A stretch of DNA of 64,000 bases. It comes from an uncultured Collinsella sp. (GTDB taxonomy: Bacteria > Actinomycetota > Coriobacteriia > Coriobacteriales > Coriobacteriaceae). The stretch is from positions 62,001 through 126,000 of the forward strand of contig CASEEV010000012.1 of assembly GCA_949287065.1 (NCBI GenBank). Direction: 5' to 3'. The notes under the pieces are model-generated. The model had not been told where the DNA came from. It saw nothing but the letters and a program-made list of their open reading frames with translations, and did no database searches. A program made the translations under genes and the position numbers. How positions within the stretch are numbered: position 1 is the stretch's first letter; each line of letters begins with the position of its first letter. Positions 25,970-36,038 of this stretch are shown one piece after another.

Positions 25970-28078
25970 ATGCCGAAGAAGGTATCGTCCGCTTCGTACG
26001 GCTGCCTCGTGTTCAACGACGCCGTCATGCAGGAGCGTCTGCCCAAGCCGACCTACAAGGAGCTCTCGCGCGTCATCCACGACAACGTCCCGCTCGACAT
26101 CGACGTTGCCAACGAAGTCGCCCACGCCATGAAGGAATGGGCGGTCGAGAACGGCGCCACCCACTACACCCACTGGTTCCAGCCGCTCAACGGCATCACC
26201 TCCGAGAAGCACGACGCCTTCCTCACGCCCAAGAGCGACGGCACGGCGCTGCTGACCTTCTCGGGCAAGGAGCTCGTTATGGGCGAGCCCGACGCCTCGA
26301 GCTTCCCCAACGGCGGCCTGCGCGCCACCTTCGAGGCCCGCGGCTACACCGCCTGGGACCCCACCTCTCCGGCCTTCATCAAGGACGAGGTCCTCTGCAT
26401 CCCCACGGCGTTCTGCTCGTTTACCGGCGAGGCGCTCGACAAGAAGACGCCGCTGCTGCGCTCCATCGTTGCTGTGGGCGAGGCCGCCAAGCGCCTGCTC
26501 GCGCTCTTTGGCCAGGAGCCGCACATGGTCATTCCCACCGTCGGCCCCGAGCAGGAGTACTTCCTCATCAAGGAGGAGGACTACGCCGCGCGCCCCGACC
26601 TTATCCACTGCGGCCGCACGCTCTTTGGCTGCGAGCCGGTCAAGGGCCAGGAGCTCGAGGAGCACTACTTCGGCGCCATCCGCCCCACGGTCAACGAGTT
26701 CATGAAGGAGCTCGACGACGAGCTCTGGAAGCTCGGCGTGCCGGCCAAGACCAAGCACAACGAGGTCGCCCCCTGCCAGCACGAGCTCGCGCCCATCTTC
26801 GAGAAGGCCAACGTGGCCATCGACCACAACCTGCTCACCATGGAGCTCATGAAGCTCATCGCGAGCCACCATGGTCTGGTCTGCCTGCAGCACGAGAAGC
26901 CCTTCGAGTACATCAACGGCTCGGGCAAGCACGACAACTGGTCACTTGCCGCCGACGGCGAGAACCTCCTCGACCCCGGCGACACGCCCGAGAAGAACCT
27001 GCGCTTCCTCGTGGTGCTCACCTGCGTGATCGCCGCCGTTGACCGCCACCAGGACATCCTGCGCGCCGTCACGGCAAGCGCCGGCAACGACCACCGCCTG
27101 GGCGGCCACGAGGCGCCGCCGGCTATCATCTCGATCTTCTTGGGCGACGACCTCGGCGGTATCGTCGACGCCATCATCAACGACAAGCCGTTCCGCAGCC
27201 ACAAGCGCGAGACCATGGACCTGGGCGTGCCGGCCCTGCCCGACTTCCTCAAAGACACCACCGACCGCAACCGCACCTCGCCGTTTGCCTTTACGGGCAA
27301 CAAGTTCGAGTTCCGCATGTGCGGCTCCAACCAGAACCTCTCCGACGCCAACAAGGTGCTCGACACCATCGTGGCCGAGATGTTCGACGAGTGCTGCGCG
27401 GCGCTGCGCGACGTGGCGCTTGAAGGCGACGAGCACGCCTTCAAGAAGGCGGCCATGGCATGGATCAAGCAGACGCTCACCGAGCACCAGCGCATCATCT
27501 TCAACGGCGATGGCTACGCCTTTGAATGGGAGGCCGAGGCCGAACGCCGCGGCTTGGTGAACTGCAAGAACACCCCCGAAGCCGTGACCCGCGCCTACGA
27601 GAACCAGGCCAACGTCGACGTGTTCGCGCGCTACGGCGTGCTTTCGCCCACCGAGTGGGCCAGCCGCTACGAGGTCAAGCTCGAGCAGTACGCCAAGCTC
27701 ATCAACATCGAGGCCAACACCATGGTCTACATGGCGCGCCATATGTACCTGCCCGCGCTCATGCGCTACTCGCGCGACATCATGCGCACGGCGCTCAACA
27801 GCAAGGAGCTTTTGGGCGAGGCGTCGCCCGCCGAGATCGCGCTCGCCAAGACCATCAACGAGGGCATCAGCGCCATCGCCGCGGCAACCGACAAGCTCGA
27901 GACGCTCAACGCCCGCGCGCGCAAAGTAGCCAACATGAAGCAGCGCAGCACCATGTGCGCCGAGGAGGTTATCCCGGCTATGGACGAGCTGCGCAGCCAC
28001 GTTGACGCCATGGAGCAGATCTGCGGTCACGAGTACTGGCCCGTGCCCAGCTACAACAAGATGCTCTATTACGTGTAG
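25970..28078 (+). CDS. glnN: Glutamine synthetase type III
   Basis: GSIII makes glutamine from glutamate, ammonia and ATP and is much longer than GSI. The 702-aa protein has the GSIII landmarks [74 protein letters not shown] and [17 protein letters not shown], with catalytic Glu and His residues retained. ATG 25970 follows GAGAGGATCGC; the longer frame is not conserved-looking. A terminator follows at 28108. The direct TTAC repeats upstream suggest nitrogen control. Confidence 0.95.
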   Translation: MPKKVSSASYGCLVFNDAVMQERLPKPTYKELSRVIHDNVPLDIDVANEVAHAMKEWAVENGATHYTHWFQPLNGITSEKHDAFLTPKSDGTALLTFSGKELVMGEPDASSFPNGGLRATFEARGYTAWDPTSPAFIKDEVLCIPTAFCSFTGEALDKKTPLLRSIVAVGEAAKRLLALFGQEPHMVIPTVGPEQEYFLIKEEDYAARPDLIHCGRTLFGCEPVKGQELEEHYFGAIRPTVNEFMKELDDELWKLGVPAKTKHNEVAPCQHELAPIFEKANVAIDHNLLTMELMKLIASHHGLVCLQHEKPFEYINGSGKHDNWSLAADGENLLDPGDTPEKNLRFLVVLTCVIAAVDRHQDILRAVTASAGNDHRLGGHEAPPAIISIFLGDDLGGIVDAIINDKPFRSHKRETMDLGVPALPDFLKDTTDRNRTSPFAFTGNKFEFRMCGSNQNLSDANKVLDTIVAEMFDECCAALRDVALEGDEHAFKKAAMAWIKQTLTEHQRIIFNGDGYAFEWEAEAERRGLVNCKNTPEAVTRAYENQANVDVFARYGVLSPTEWASRYEVKLEQYAKLINIEANTMVYMARHMYLPALMRYSRDIMRTALNSKELLGEASPAEIALAKTINEGISAIAAATDKLETLNARARKVANMKQRSTMCAEEVIPAMDELRSHVDAMEQICGHEYWPVPSYNKMLYYV

Positions 28079-28433
28079 CAATTTATACGGCAACCACGTG
28101 CCTTTATGCGGCCCGGTGCGCTCTTGCGCCCGGGCCGTTTGCTGTTCTCAGGTGAACACGTCGGGTTTTGCGCTCGCACTGCTACGGGTTGCCTGCGCCG
28201 ACGCCGCAGCAGAGGGCGCGGCTGAGCCGCACTTCCAACAGGGCGCACAAAGGAGACGCTTCTCGGCTTCGGATCGCAACAGGGCATACTACGTGCTCGT
28301 TCTGGGGTCTCATAGCGTACATTTGGTATACCTTGTGTATGCCCTGCCACCCTCCGGCCGAGAAGGACGGCGTCTGTGCTCGTCGCGTGCTCCGGGTGCC
28401 TCGGCACCACCCCTCTGCCCGAAAGGCAAAACC
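28079..28433. other. Intergenic region between glnN and yaaA-like gene
   Basis: It starts with the glnN terminator (28108-28140). The rest contains no convincing gene; short frames lack ribosome sites. A perfect GGTATACC palindrome inside TTTGGTATACC lies at about 28322-28332 and may belong to the yaaA promoter. Confidence 0.5.
28108..28140 (+). terminator. Terminator after glnN
   Basis: GCGGCCCGG pairs with CCGGGCCG around GTGCGCTCTTGCGC-like loop sequence, followed by TTTGCTG. Confidence 0.7.
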
Positions 28434-29261
28434 ATGCTGCAAGTCATCGTCTCCCCCGCCAAGAAGATGGTCGCCAACCGCGATGCGTTTGAGCCGCACG
28501 GCGTGCCGCCGCTTGCCCACAAGACGGCTGCGCTTCTCGACCGCCTGCACGGCATGAGCCGCAGCGAGCTCAAGGCGCTCTGGAAAACGAGCGACAAGCT
28601 CACCGACGCTGCATGCGCCCAGCTCAGCGCGCTCGAGGCGATCCCGCTGCGCGCGGCCGATCTCGGCCACCCGCGCTTTGCCGCCGCAACGGGACCGGCG
28701 ATCTTGTCGTACGTGGGCATTCAGTACCAGAGCATGGCGCCCGCCGTTATGGACGAGCGCGCGCTGGACTGGCTGCAAACGCACCTGTGGATCCTCTCGG
28801 GCTTCTACGGATGCGTGCGACCGTTTGACGCCGTGGCGCCCTACCGGCTTGAGATGGGCGCGCGCCTTGCCATGCCGGCCGACGAGGGCAGCGGGCGCCA
28901 GGCGAGTGGCGACCTCTATGGGTACTGGGGCGCCGATCTTGCGCGCGCCGTATGCACCGGCGAGGAGACGTGCGCGGTCAACCTGGCAAGCGTTGAGTAC
29001 GCCAAGGCCGTGCTCCCCCACCTGCCCGCGAACGCTCATGCCGTTACCTGCGTCTTTGGCGAAGAGCTGAAGCAAGGCAAGCCGGTGCAGCGCGCCACGG
29101 CGTCCAAGATCGCACGCGGTTCGATGGTGCGCTGGATGGCAGAGGGCAGCGTTGAGGACCCCGAGCAGCTCTGCCGCTTCGACATCGGCTACCGCCATGC
29201 GCCCGAGCTGGACCGCTTGGATGCGCGCGGCAACCGCACGCTCGTGTTTCTCAAAAGCTGA
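28434..29261 (+). CDS. yaaA: YaaA family peroxide-stress protein
   Basis: YaaA proteins limit intracellular iron and damage during peroxide stress; the mechanism is not fully known. The 275-aa protein starts MLQVIVSPAKKM and contains LSYVGIQYQSMAPAVMDERALDWLQTHLWILSGFYGCVRPFDAVAPYRLEMG and the C-terminal KIARGSMVRWMAE, all typical of the family (formerly DUF328). GAAAGGCAAAACC precedes the ATG. It is a single-gene unit. Confidence 0.92.
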   Translation: MLQVIVSPAKKMVANRDAFEPHGVPPLAHKTAALLDRLHGMSRSELKALWKTSDKLTDAACAQLSALEAIPLRAADLGHPRFAAATGPAILSYVGIQYQSMAPAVMDERALDWLQTHLWILSGFYGCVRPFDAVAPYRLEMGARLAMPADEGSGRQASGDLYGYWGADLARAVCTGEETCAVNLASVEYAKAVLPHLPANAHAVTCVFGEELKQGKPVQRATASKIARGSMVRWMAEGSVEDPEQLCRFDIGYRHAPELDRLDARGNRTLVFLKS

Positions 29262-29412
29262 CGCCGTCTGCCGTTGCCGCGCGAGCCGTGCCCTGACACC
29301 CCCGCCACCGGCGCCGCCACCGACCGGCGGCCGACAGCGCACGAGCTGCACTGCGAGCCGCAGGCCGCAAGCCCTATACTGAGTGCAAGGCAGCCTAACG
29401 AGAGGGGACCCT

Positions 29413-30051
29413 ATGCACGAGGCACGCAAGGCGGCGTTTGCCAAGACCGTCGAGACCATCATCAAGAACCTGAAGAAGCGCAACATCGAGGGCTACTACT
29501 GCGCGAGCAGCGCCGATGCCGTGGAGCTCGTGCGCGAGCTCGTGCCCGAGGGATCCTCGATCACCTGGGGCGGCTCGGAGTCGTTTGCCGAGACCGGCGT
29601 GAAGGACATGCTTCTCGCTGGCAACTACCGCATCATCGACCGCTCCCGTGCGACCACGCCCGAGGAGCAGCGCGAGATCTGGCGCGAGCGCGTGTGCGCC
29701 GACTATCACTTCATGAGCGCCAACGCCATCACCACCGGCGGCGAGATCGTGAACATCGACGGCAACGCCGACCGCCTGTCGCTTCTGCTCCACGGCCCGG
29801 AGCACGTGATCATGCTCGTCGGCGCCAACAAGGTCGTCTCCGACGTGGAGTCGGGCGTCAAGCGCACGCGCACGTACGCCTGCCCGCCCAACGCCGCGCG
29901 CCTGCACACCGAGACTCCCTGCGAGCTCACCGGCGTTTGCGCGGAGTGCCACGCGCCTAAGTGCATGTGCTGCCAGGTCGTGGTCACGCGCCACAGCCGC
30001 CACACCGGCCGCATCAAGGTCGTGCTTATCGGCGAGGACCTCGGGTTCTAG
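29413..30051 (+). CDS. LUD-domain (LutC/YkgG-like) protein
   Basis: The 212-aa protein has the LUD-domain pattern (AVELVRELVPEGSSITWGGSESFAETGV, ADYHFMSANAITTGGEIVNIDGNADRLS, VIMLVGANKVV) found in lactate-utilisation proteins, and ends with a cysteine-rich segment CAECHAPKCMCC that may bind a metal or cluster. No lutA or lutB neighbours are present, so a role in lactate oxidation is not shown; stand-alone LUD proteins of this type are common in anaerobes. ATG 29413 follows GAGAGGGGACCCT. Confidence 0.87.
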   Translation: MHEARKAAFAKTVETIIKNLKKRNIEGYYCASSADAVELVRELVPEGSSITWGGSESFAETGVKDMLLAGNYRIIDRSRATTPEEQREIWRERVCADYHFMSANAITTGGEIVNIDGNADRLSLLLHGPEHVIMLVGANKVVSDVESGVKRTRTYACPPNAARLHTETPCELTGVCAECHAPKCMCCQVVVTRHSRHTGRIKVVLIGEDLGF

Positions 30052-30113
30052 GGGCGCTTGCCGGCGTTCTGCCCCCGCACGGCACCACGCCACCATACCG
30101 CCCCAGACGAGAA

Positions 30114-30145
30114 GCGCCTCCGGCATCGAAACCGGAGGCGCTTTG
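30114..30145. terminator. Bidirectional terminator between LUD gene and nfo
   Basis: GCGCCTCCGG and CCGGAGGCGC form a perfect 10-bp stem with a CATCGAAA loop, followed by TTTGC on the plus strand. It serves two convergent genes. Confidence 0.82.
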
Positions 30146-30155
30146 CATAGCACGA

Positions 30156-31028
30156 CTACCCGCGGTTGGCTAGCTCGCGGAGAAGGGCGATCTCGCGAGC
30201 ATAGCCTTCAAGCTCGTTGGGCGTCTCGAGAATAAACGGCAGGTCACGCAGAACGGGGTGGCGCACGATGCGCGCAAACGCCTCGATCCCGCCGCCGAGC
30301 TCCTCGCTGCCGAGGTACCCCGCGCCGATGACCTCGTGGCGGTCTTTGCGCGCGCCGCAAGGGTTCTTGGAGTCGTTGAGGTGCACGGCACGCAGGCGCG
30401 TGAGCCCCACCGCGCGGTCGAAGGCCTCGAGCACGCCGTCGAGGTCGTGCACGATGTCGTAGCCCGCATCGTGCACATGACAGGTGTCGAGGCACACGCC
30501 GAGCTTGTCGGCGAGTTCGGGCGCGCGTTCGCCAACCGCGCAGATGATGGCGGCGAGCTCCTCAAACGCACCGCCGACCTCGGTGCCCTTGCCTGCCATG
30601 GTCTCGAGAAGCACCGTGGTGCTCTGCTCGGGCCGCATGACCCGGCAGAGCGTATCGGCGATGAGCTCGATGCCGCGCGCGGCACCCTGCCCCACATGAC
30701 AGCCGGGATGGAAGTTGTAGTAGTTGCCTGGCAGATGCTCGAGGCGCTCCAGGTCCTCGCGCATGCCCTCGAGCACGAACGCGCGGGCACGCTCCTTTTC
30801 CGAGCACGGGTTGTAGGTGTACGGCGCATGCGCCACGAGCTTGCCGAAGCCGTGCTCTGCCATGATCTGCTTAAGGCCCGCAAGGTCGCGCTCGTCCAAG
30901 GCGCGCGCCTTGCCGCCGCGCGGGTTGCGCGTGAAGAACGCGAAGGTGCTCGCCCCGATCGAGACCGCCGTGCGCCCCATGGCCGCGTAGCCCTTCGCCG
31001 TCGAAAGATGACATCCGATCGTCAGCAT
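30156..31028 (-). CDS. nfo: Endonuclease IV (Nfo)
   Basis: Nfo cleaves the DNA backbone 5' of abasic sites with three zinc ions. The 290-aa TIM-barrel has GCHLSTAKGYAAM, FFTRNPRGGKAR, VAHAPYTYNPCS, NFHPGCHVGQG, LETMAGKGTEVGG, LDTCHVHDAGYD, VHLNDSKNPCGARKDRHEVIGAG and LETPNE, all in family order. ATG 31028 follows GGGAGGATTTCGTG. The much longer in-frame extension upstream is not protein-like and overlaps the TetR gene. tetR ends 29 bp upstream, so the two may be cotranscribed. Confidence 0.95.
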   Translation of the reverse strand: MLTIGCHLSTAKGYAAMGRTAVSIGASTFAFFTRNPRGGKARALDERDLAGLKQIMAEHGFGKLVAHAPYTYNPCSEKERARAFVLEGMREDLERLEHLPGNYYNFHPGCHVGQGAARGIELIADTLCRVMRPEQSTTVLLETMAGKGTEVGGAFEELAAIICAVGERAPELADKLGVCLDTCHVHDAGYDIVHDLDGVLEAFDRAVGLTRLRAVHLNDSKNPCGARKDRHEVIGAGYLGSEELGGGIEAFARIVRHPVLRDLPFILETPNELEGYAREIALLRELANRG

Positions 31029-31057
31029 CACGAAATCCTCCCTGCTTGTGCGCCACG

Positions 31058-31744
31058 TTAGCAACGGGAGCCAGCGCTCGCTGCTGTCCGCTCCGCGTCG
31101 CTCGCCGCGTCTACGTTGAGGCCCTTCTCGACGGCAACGCGCTCCATAAGCGCTCCGACAGCGCGAACGGCGTCGGCGATGGCGGTCACCACCGCCTGCT
31201 GCTCGTCGCGCGCCAGCTGGGGCGCGCGCCGCGCGGCGATCACGTCTCCGCCCGACGGATCGGCGGCTCCGCGCCCGGACCCCGCGCAGCGACGGTACGC
31301 GAAGAACCCGCCTTGCACCTGAAACGTTACGAGCGCGCTTAACCGCGGGTCGTTGCACGCCTCGGGCAGGATCTCCTCGAGACGCGCGCGCACCGCCTCC
31401 TCGATGCCCTGCGAGAGCACCGCCGCCTGCTCGCCCCTGAACAGCACGTCGATCAGCTCGCGGTGCTTCTCGAACGACGAGAACAGCTGCCACGAGGCGC
31501 GGTCGGGGGCGGTCAGCAGCGCCGCCGGCTCCTCGATGCCCGCCACGATCATCTCGATCGCCTCGCACTGAAGCGCCTCGGAGAGATCGTAGATGCTGCG
31601 GTAGTGAAGGTAGAAGGTCGCCTTGCCCACCTGGGCGCGGTCGGCGAGCTCGCGCACCGTGATGCGGCCGGCGCCCTTCTCGGCGCGCAGGTCGAGGTAC
31701 GCGCGGCGAATGCTGGCGCGCGTCTTCTTTTCTCTGAGGTCCAC
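31058..31744 (-). CDS. TetR family transcriptional regulator
   Basis: The 228-aa protein has an N-terminal TetR helix-turn-helix (TRASIRRAYLDLRAEKGAGRITVRELADRAQVGKATFYLHYRSIYDL, about 9-54) and a helical ligand domain. The start is GTG 31744 with AAAGGAGCGCC directly upstream; longer in-frame starts lie over the operator region. A CTGGACA-N12-TGTCCAG inverted repeat 85-110 bp upstream and a further CTGGACA at 31926 suggest that it represses itself and perhaps the divergent glgB. Ligand unknown. Confidence 0.88.
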   Translation of the reverse strand: MDLREKKTRASIRRAYLDLRAEKGAGRITVRELADRAQVGKATFYLHYRSIYDLSEALQCEAIEMIVAGIEEPAALLTAPDRASWQLFSSFEKHRELIDVLFRGEQAAVLSQGIEEAVRARLEEILPEACNDPRLSALVTFQVQGGFFAYRRCAGSGRGAADPSGGDVIAARRAPQLARDEQQAVVTAIADAVRAVGALMERVAVEKGLNVDAASDAERTAASAGSRC

Positions 31745-31828
31745 GGCGCTCCTTTGGTCAACGACGAGCAGATAAGGCCAGGTCCGGCCACAGGTCAGGC
31801 CGCTTTGGATCCTTGAAGGACCCCTACG

Positions 31829-31854
31829 CTGGACATTTAGCACGTTTTGTCCAG
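31829..31854. promoter_or_regulatory. Inverted repeat, likely TetR operator
   Basis: CTGGACA and TGTCCAG are separated by 12 bp. The site lies between the divergent tetR and glgB genes. Confidence 0.65.
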
Positions 31855-31925
31855 TACCAGACATGCCGTTCAAGATGTCGCTGGGAAGTCGGCATCAAGC
31901 TTGCTATCCTCATAGTAGTCCATTA

Positions 31926-31933
31926 CTGGACAG
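31926..31933. promoter_or_regulatory. Additional CTGGACAG half-site
   Basis: The sequence repeats the half-site of the inverted repeat at 31829-31854 in the direction of glgB. A second binding position for the same regulator is an inference from one half-site. Confidence 0.4.
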
Positions 31934-32060
31934 TTATCTATAAGCTTGAGAGACCAACACGGCCGTCCGCCGATCTTCTCCTTCGGTCGCACCGGACGGC
32001 CGTGCGCGCCTCAAGCACGTGCCGCCGCGCTGCGGCACCGGGTTCAAAGGGGCAAGCGCC

Positions 32061-34043
32061 ATGGAAATGCAGGAGTTCTACCGCGGCCTGAGCTTTGACG
32101 CGCACAAGTACTTCGGTGCGCACCTTAAGGCGGCGGAGCACGGGCCGTCGCTGGAAACCTCGAGCACGGACCCCGGCAACCCGGCCTCAGCGCTCCCCCG
32201 CCCCGCGACGTTCAGAGTGTTTGCCCCGGCAGCGGCCGGCGTGGTGCTGCTCCTCGGCAGCTGCGCCGAACCCGCGGACACGCCACCGCGCGAAATCCCG
32301 CTCGATCGCGCCTACGACGGCAACGTCTTTGAGGTGCGCGTGCCCGACGTGCGCCCGGGCGACCCGTACGAGTACCGCACCTACCGGCGCGACGGAAGCT
32401 ACCAGGACCACTGCGACCCCTTCGGCTTTGGCATGGATCTGCGTCCCGGCCATCGCTCCATCGTGCGCGACCTCGGCGCCTACCGTTTTAGCGACGACGC
32501 CTGGATGCAGAGCCGCAGCGCCTGCCTCGACCGCCCCCTCAACATCTACGAGCTGCACGCCGGCTCCTGGCGCAAGCCCAAGGACGAGAACGGCGAGGAG
32601 CAACCCGACCTGTGGTACCGCTACGACGAGCTCGCCGAGCCGCTCATCGCCTACCTCAAAGAGGGCGGCTACACCCATGTGGAGTTTCTGCCGCTGACCG
32701 AGTACCCCGCCGACGAGAGCTGGGGGTACCAGCCCGTGGGGTTCTTCTCGCCCACGAGTCGTTTTGGCACGGCCGACCAGCTCATGGCTCTTATCGACCG
32801 CCTGCACCAGGCGGGCATCGGCGCCATTTTGGACTTTGTGCCCGTGCACTTTGCCCGCGACGCTTGGGGGCTCGCCAACTTTGACGGCACGGCGCTCTTT
32901 GAGTACCCCAACCAAGACGTGGGCGTGAGCGAATGGGGCAGCTGCAACTTCATGCATTCGCGCGGCGAGGTGCGCAGCCTTCTGCAGTCGGCGGCGCAGC
33001 ACTGGCTCGGCGCCTTCCACTTCGACGGGCTCAGGCTCGACGCCATCAGCCGCATCATCTACTGGCAGGGCGACGAGCGGCGCGGCGTCAACGGCAACGC
33101 GGTCGACTTTATCCGCACCTTGAACGCCGGGCTGCACGCGCGCAACGCCGGGTGCCTGCTCGCGGCCGAGGACTCCACCAACTTCCCCGGGGTCACGCAC
33201 CCCGCATCCGAGGGCGGCCTCGGGTTCGACTACAAGTGGGACATGGGCTGGATGCACGACACGCTGTCGGTGTTTCAGATGCCGCCCGCCGAGCGGCGCG
33301 AGAAGTACCATAAGCTCACGTTCTCGATGATGTACTACGGCGGCGAACGCTACCTGCTGCCGTTCTCGCACGACGAGGTGGTGCACGGCAAGGCTACGAT
33401 CCTGCAGAAGATGAACGGCGCGTACGAGGGCAAGTTTGCCCAAGGGCGCGCGCTTTACCTGTACATGGCCGCGCACCCCGGCAAGATGCTCAACTTCATG
33501 GGCAGCGAGTTCGGGCAGCTGCGCGAATGGGACGAGAAGCGCGAGCAGGACTGGCTCTTGCTCAGCTACCCTGTGCACGACGCGTTCAGGCGCTTTACCT
33601 GGGAGCTCAACAAGCTCTACCTCGAGCATCCCGCGCTCTGGGAGCGCGACTACGGTGACGATGGATTCGCTTGGCTCGACTGCCACCAAGAGGCGCGGGT
33701 CATCTACGCCTTCGTGCGCCGTGGAGGCGGCGAGCACCTGGCCTGCGTGCTCAACCTGAGCGACGAGGAGCAGGACTATGCGGTGCCGCTTGACGGCTCG
33801 GCTATGACGGGAGAGGCGTCGGAGTCGGACGGCAGGCCCGCAGACGCCGACCTGCCCACGGCAGATGGCGCCCGCCCGGCAGAGACGGTTGCGAGCGAGC
33901 CGGAACCTGCGGATACGCTGCTCTACACCGATTGGCAGCGCTTTGCCGGCGCCACGCCCGACGATGAGAACCCCTGCACGGTTGCCGACGGCATCCTGCG
34001 CTGCCGCCTCGCCCCCAACTCAGGCGTGCTTGTGCTGGTGTAG
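32061..34043 (+). CDS. glgB: 1,4-alpha-glucan branching enzyme GlgB
   Basis: GlgB adds alpha-1,6 branches to glycogen. The 660-aa protein has an N-terminal CBM48-like domain (TFRVFAPAAAGVVLLLG), then GH13 with the nucleophile region HFDGLRLDAIS, the acid LLAAEDST, and LPFSHDEVVHGK, MGSEFGQLREW. A C-terminal all-beta domain is interrupted by an acidic, low-complexity insert (about residues 576-617) rich in Ala, Glu, Asp and Pro that is unlike the family. ATG 32061 follows AAAGGGGCAAGCGCC. No other glg gene is adjacent. Expression may be controlled by the divergent TetR. Confidence 0.94.
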   Translation: MEMQEFYRGLSFDAHKYFGAHLKAAEHGPSLETSSTDPGNPASALPRPATFRVFAPAAAGVVLLLGSCAEPADTPPREIPLDRAYDGNVFEVRVPDVRPGDPYEYRTYRRDGSYQDHCDPFGFGMDLRPGHRSIVRDLGAYRFSDDAWMQSRSACLDRPLNIYELHAGSWRKPKDENGEEQPDLWYRYDELAEPLIAYLKEGGYTHVEFLPLTEYPADESWGYQPVGFFSPTSRFGTADQLMALIDRLHQAGIGAILDFVPVHFARDAWGLANFDGTALFEYPNQDVGVSEWGSCNFMHSRGEVRSLLQSAAQHWLGAFHFDGLRLDAISRIIYWQGDERRGVNGNAVDFIRTLNAGLHARNAGCLLAAEDSTNFPGVTHPASEGGLGFDYKWDMGWMHDTLSVFQMPPAERREKYHKLTFSMMYYGGERYLLPFSHDEVVHGKATILQKMNGAYEGKFAQGRALYLYMAAHPGKMLNFMGSEFGQLREWDEKREQDWLLLSYPVHDAFRRFTWELNKLYLEHPALWERDYGDDGFAWLDCHQEARVIYAFVRRGGGEHLACVLNLSDEEQDYAVPLDGSAMTGEASESDGRPADADLPTADGARPAETVASEPEPADTLLYTDWQRFAGATPDDENPCTVADGILRCRLAPNSGVLVLV

Positions 34044-34163
34044 GTCACGTTGCGACACGCTCTCCAACACGGGGGCATGTCGATCGACCGTTCCATTACG
34101 CCACGTCTTTAGTCTATATGTGGTTTAATGGGCAACAAGACAGACACTCGCAGGGAGGCAGCT

Positions 34164-35783
34164 ATGACCCGCACCGCATCCGAACGAACGGCACCCCACG
34201 TCCTTGTTGTCGGCGGGGGCATCGGCGGCACCATGGCAGCGCTCGCTGCCGCCCGTGCGGGAGCGCGCGTCTCCCTTGCCTGCGCCGGGGCGCTCTTCTC
34301 GGGGTCGAGCTTTTACCGGGGCACCTGGGGGCTCGGACTCGTAGGGCCCGAGGACAAGGCAGACGAGGAAGAGCTGACCCGAACGATTCTGGACCTCGGG
34401 GGCGGCGCCGCGGACCCAGCGCTCGTACGCAGCTTCGTTGCCGGCATCCGTCCCGCCATCGACTACCTCGAAGGCCTCGGGGTCAAGCTGCAGCACCCCG
34501 CGCGTGCCGGCGAGCGCGAGTTCATCCCCTGCTTTGACCATAAGCACCGCCTCTGGCGCGGCATCACGCGCACGACCTACGAAGAGGTCGTGGGCGCCGC
34601 GCTTGCCGAGGCGGGCGTGGGCGTGCTCCCCCACCGCGAGCTCATGGACCTTGTTGAGCGGGACGGTCGCGTTACGGGAGCGGTGCTTTACGACCGCAAG
34701 CGCAAGGACTTTGAAGAGGTGCGGGCGAGGGCGGTCGTGCTCGCCACGGGAGGTTACGGAGACCTCTTTGAGCGACGCCTCACCGCTGCCGACGTCATAG
34801 GCTCCGCCCAAGCCATCGCCGCCGAGCATGGATGCGAGCTCGTGAACCTCGAGTTCATGCAGATCATGCCCGCCTTCGTCAAGCCGCGCAGCGCCTACGG
34901 CGTCGTGTTCAACGAGAAGGTCTGGCGCTACACCGACCTCATCGCCGACGATGGATCTGACGCCCTCGAGCCGTGGGTACGTGACGAGGGCATGACGGCG
35001 CAGGAGGTTCTCGAGCTCCGCAGCGGGCACGGGCCGTTTTCGGCACGCACCGCCTCGCGGGCGGTCGACCGCGCGATCGATGCGGCGGGACCCGAGGGCG
35101 TGCGCATCAGGTACCGGAGCCTGACCGGCGCACAGGAGAACGGCGCAGATGACGCAGGCGCCCCGCGCGAGCTGCCCGAGTTTGTGCGCACGTACTTCTC
35201 GTGGCTCGAGAACGACCGTGGCGTGCGCCCGGACGACGAGCTGCGCATCGCGGAGTTTGCGCACGCGGCCAACGGCGGCATACGCATAAACGAGCACGGC
35301 GCCACCGGTCTTGCGGGGCTCTACGCCTGCGGCGAGTGCACCGGCGGCATGCACGGAGCCGACCGACTCGGCGGCCTGGCGAGCGCCAACGCCCTCGTGT
35401 TTGGCCTGCGCGCCGGATGTGCCGCGGCGCTTCTCGCCTCAGAAAACAGCGAGGCAGACGGAGCAGGCTCAGACAACGTTTGCGCACGGCATTTCTCAGA
35501 CGCCCGTGGATCGACGGACGCGGCAGGCGTTGTGCGCGAGCTCCAGGAAATTATGTCAGCGCACTGCATGGTCTGCCGCAGCGAGAAGGGCCTGGCAGAG
35601 GCCGAAGCGCGCATCGATGAGCTTGCCGAACGCCTGCGCACGTCGTCGCAACGCGGCGCGGCGCCTGCCGCCGTTGCCGCCACGCGCCGCGCCCAGCTGC
35701 AGCTCTCGCTTGCCCGCGCCATCGTAGCCGCCGAGCGAGCCCGCACGCAAAGCTGCGGCTCTCATTATCGGATAGACGCCTAA
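34164..35783 (+). CDS. FAD-dependent NadB/fumarate-reductase-type oxidoreductase
   Basis: The 539-aa protein starts with a Rossmann FAD motif VVGGGIGGTMAALAAARAG, contains ATGGYGDLF, MQIMPAFVKP, GGIRINEHGATGLAGLYACGECTGGMHGADRLGG and ends in a helical domain with RARTQSCGSHYRID, the pattern of L-aspartate oxidase and fumarate reductase flavoproteins. No nadA or nadC is adjacent, so I do not assign NadB. ATG 34164 follows AGGGAGGCAGCT; the longer frame from 34128 has no ribosome site. No FMN-binding domain or signal peptide is present, so it is cytoplasmic. Confidence 0.85.
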   Translation: MTRTASERTAPHVLVVGGGIGGTMAALAAARAGARVSLACAGALFSGSSFYRGTWGLGLVGPEDKADEEELTRTILDLGGGAADPALVRSFVAGIRPAIDYLEGLGVKLQHPARAGEREFIPCFDHKHRLWRGITRTTYEEVVGAALAEAGVGVLPHRELMDLVERDGRVTGAVLYDRKRKDFEEVRARAVVLATGGYGDLFERRLTAADVIGSAQAIAAEHGCELVNLEFMQIMPAFVKPRSAYGVVFNEKVWRYTDLIADDGSDALEPWVRDEGMTAQEVLELRSGHGPFSARTASRAVDRAIDAAGPEGVRIRYRSLTGAQENGADDAGAPRELPEFVRTYFSWLENDRGVRPDDELRIAEFAHAANGGIRINEHGATGLAGLYACGECTGGMHGADRLGGLASANALVFGLRAGCAAALLASENSEADGAGSDNVCARHFSDARGSTDAAGVVRELQEIMSAHCMVCRSEKGLAEAEARIDELAERLRTSSQRGAAPAAVAATRRAQLQLSLARAIVAAERARTQSCGSHYRIDA

Positions 35784-35844
35784 GCGGCGCCGCACACCCC
35801 CGGCCCCGCCCCTGCCGGCTCCCTCCCTTGTCGCCTCCCCTGTC

Positions 35845-35973
35845 AGCCAAAATACGCTGTTATCGGCGTTTTTTGGCTGACCATCTCTACCTGAGCTTTT
35901 GATGCGTTTCCACAGCTTAAGAGCCCTATTCACGCTATGCCAAAAGGCGCTGTTAACGGCGTTTTTTGACAGG
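35845..35973. repeat. Paired GTTAAC-palindrome element, copy B
   Basis: Box 1 (35845-35882, centre GTTATC at 35861) and box 2 (35939-35973, centre GTTAAC at 35954) are 93 bp apart centre to centre. TCTACCTG is at 35888-35895. Each box forms a stem ending in TTTTTTGGC or TTTTTTGAC. It separates the flavoprotein gene from the serpin gene. Confidence 0.85.
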
Positions 35974-36038
35974 TGCTTGAGAAGAGACGCCGTGCCTTGC
36001 TACCATGAGGCCATTGCACCTACTCGAGGAGGCTCCCC

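Noticed and set aside
34164-35783. Assignment as L-aspartate oxidase NadB
   Set aside because: The flavoprotein fold fits, but nadA and nadC are not adjacent and the substrate residues could not be confirmed, so only the family is given.
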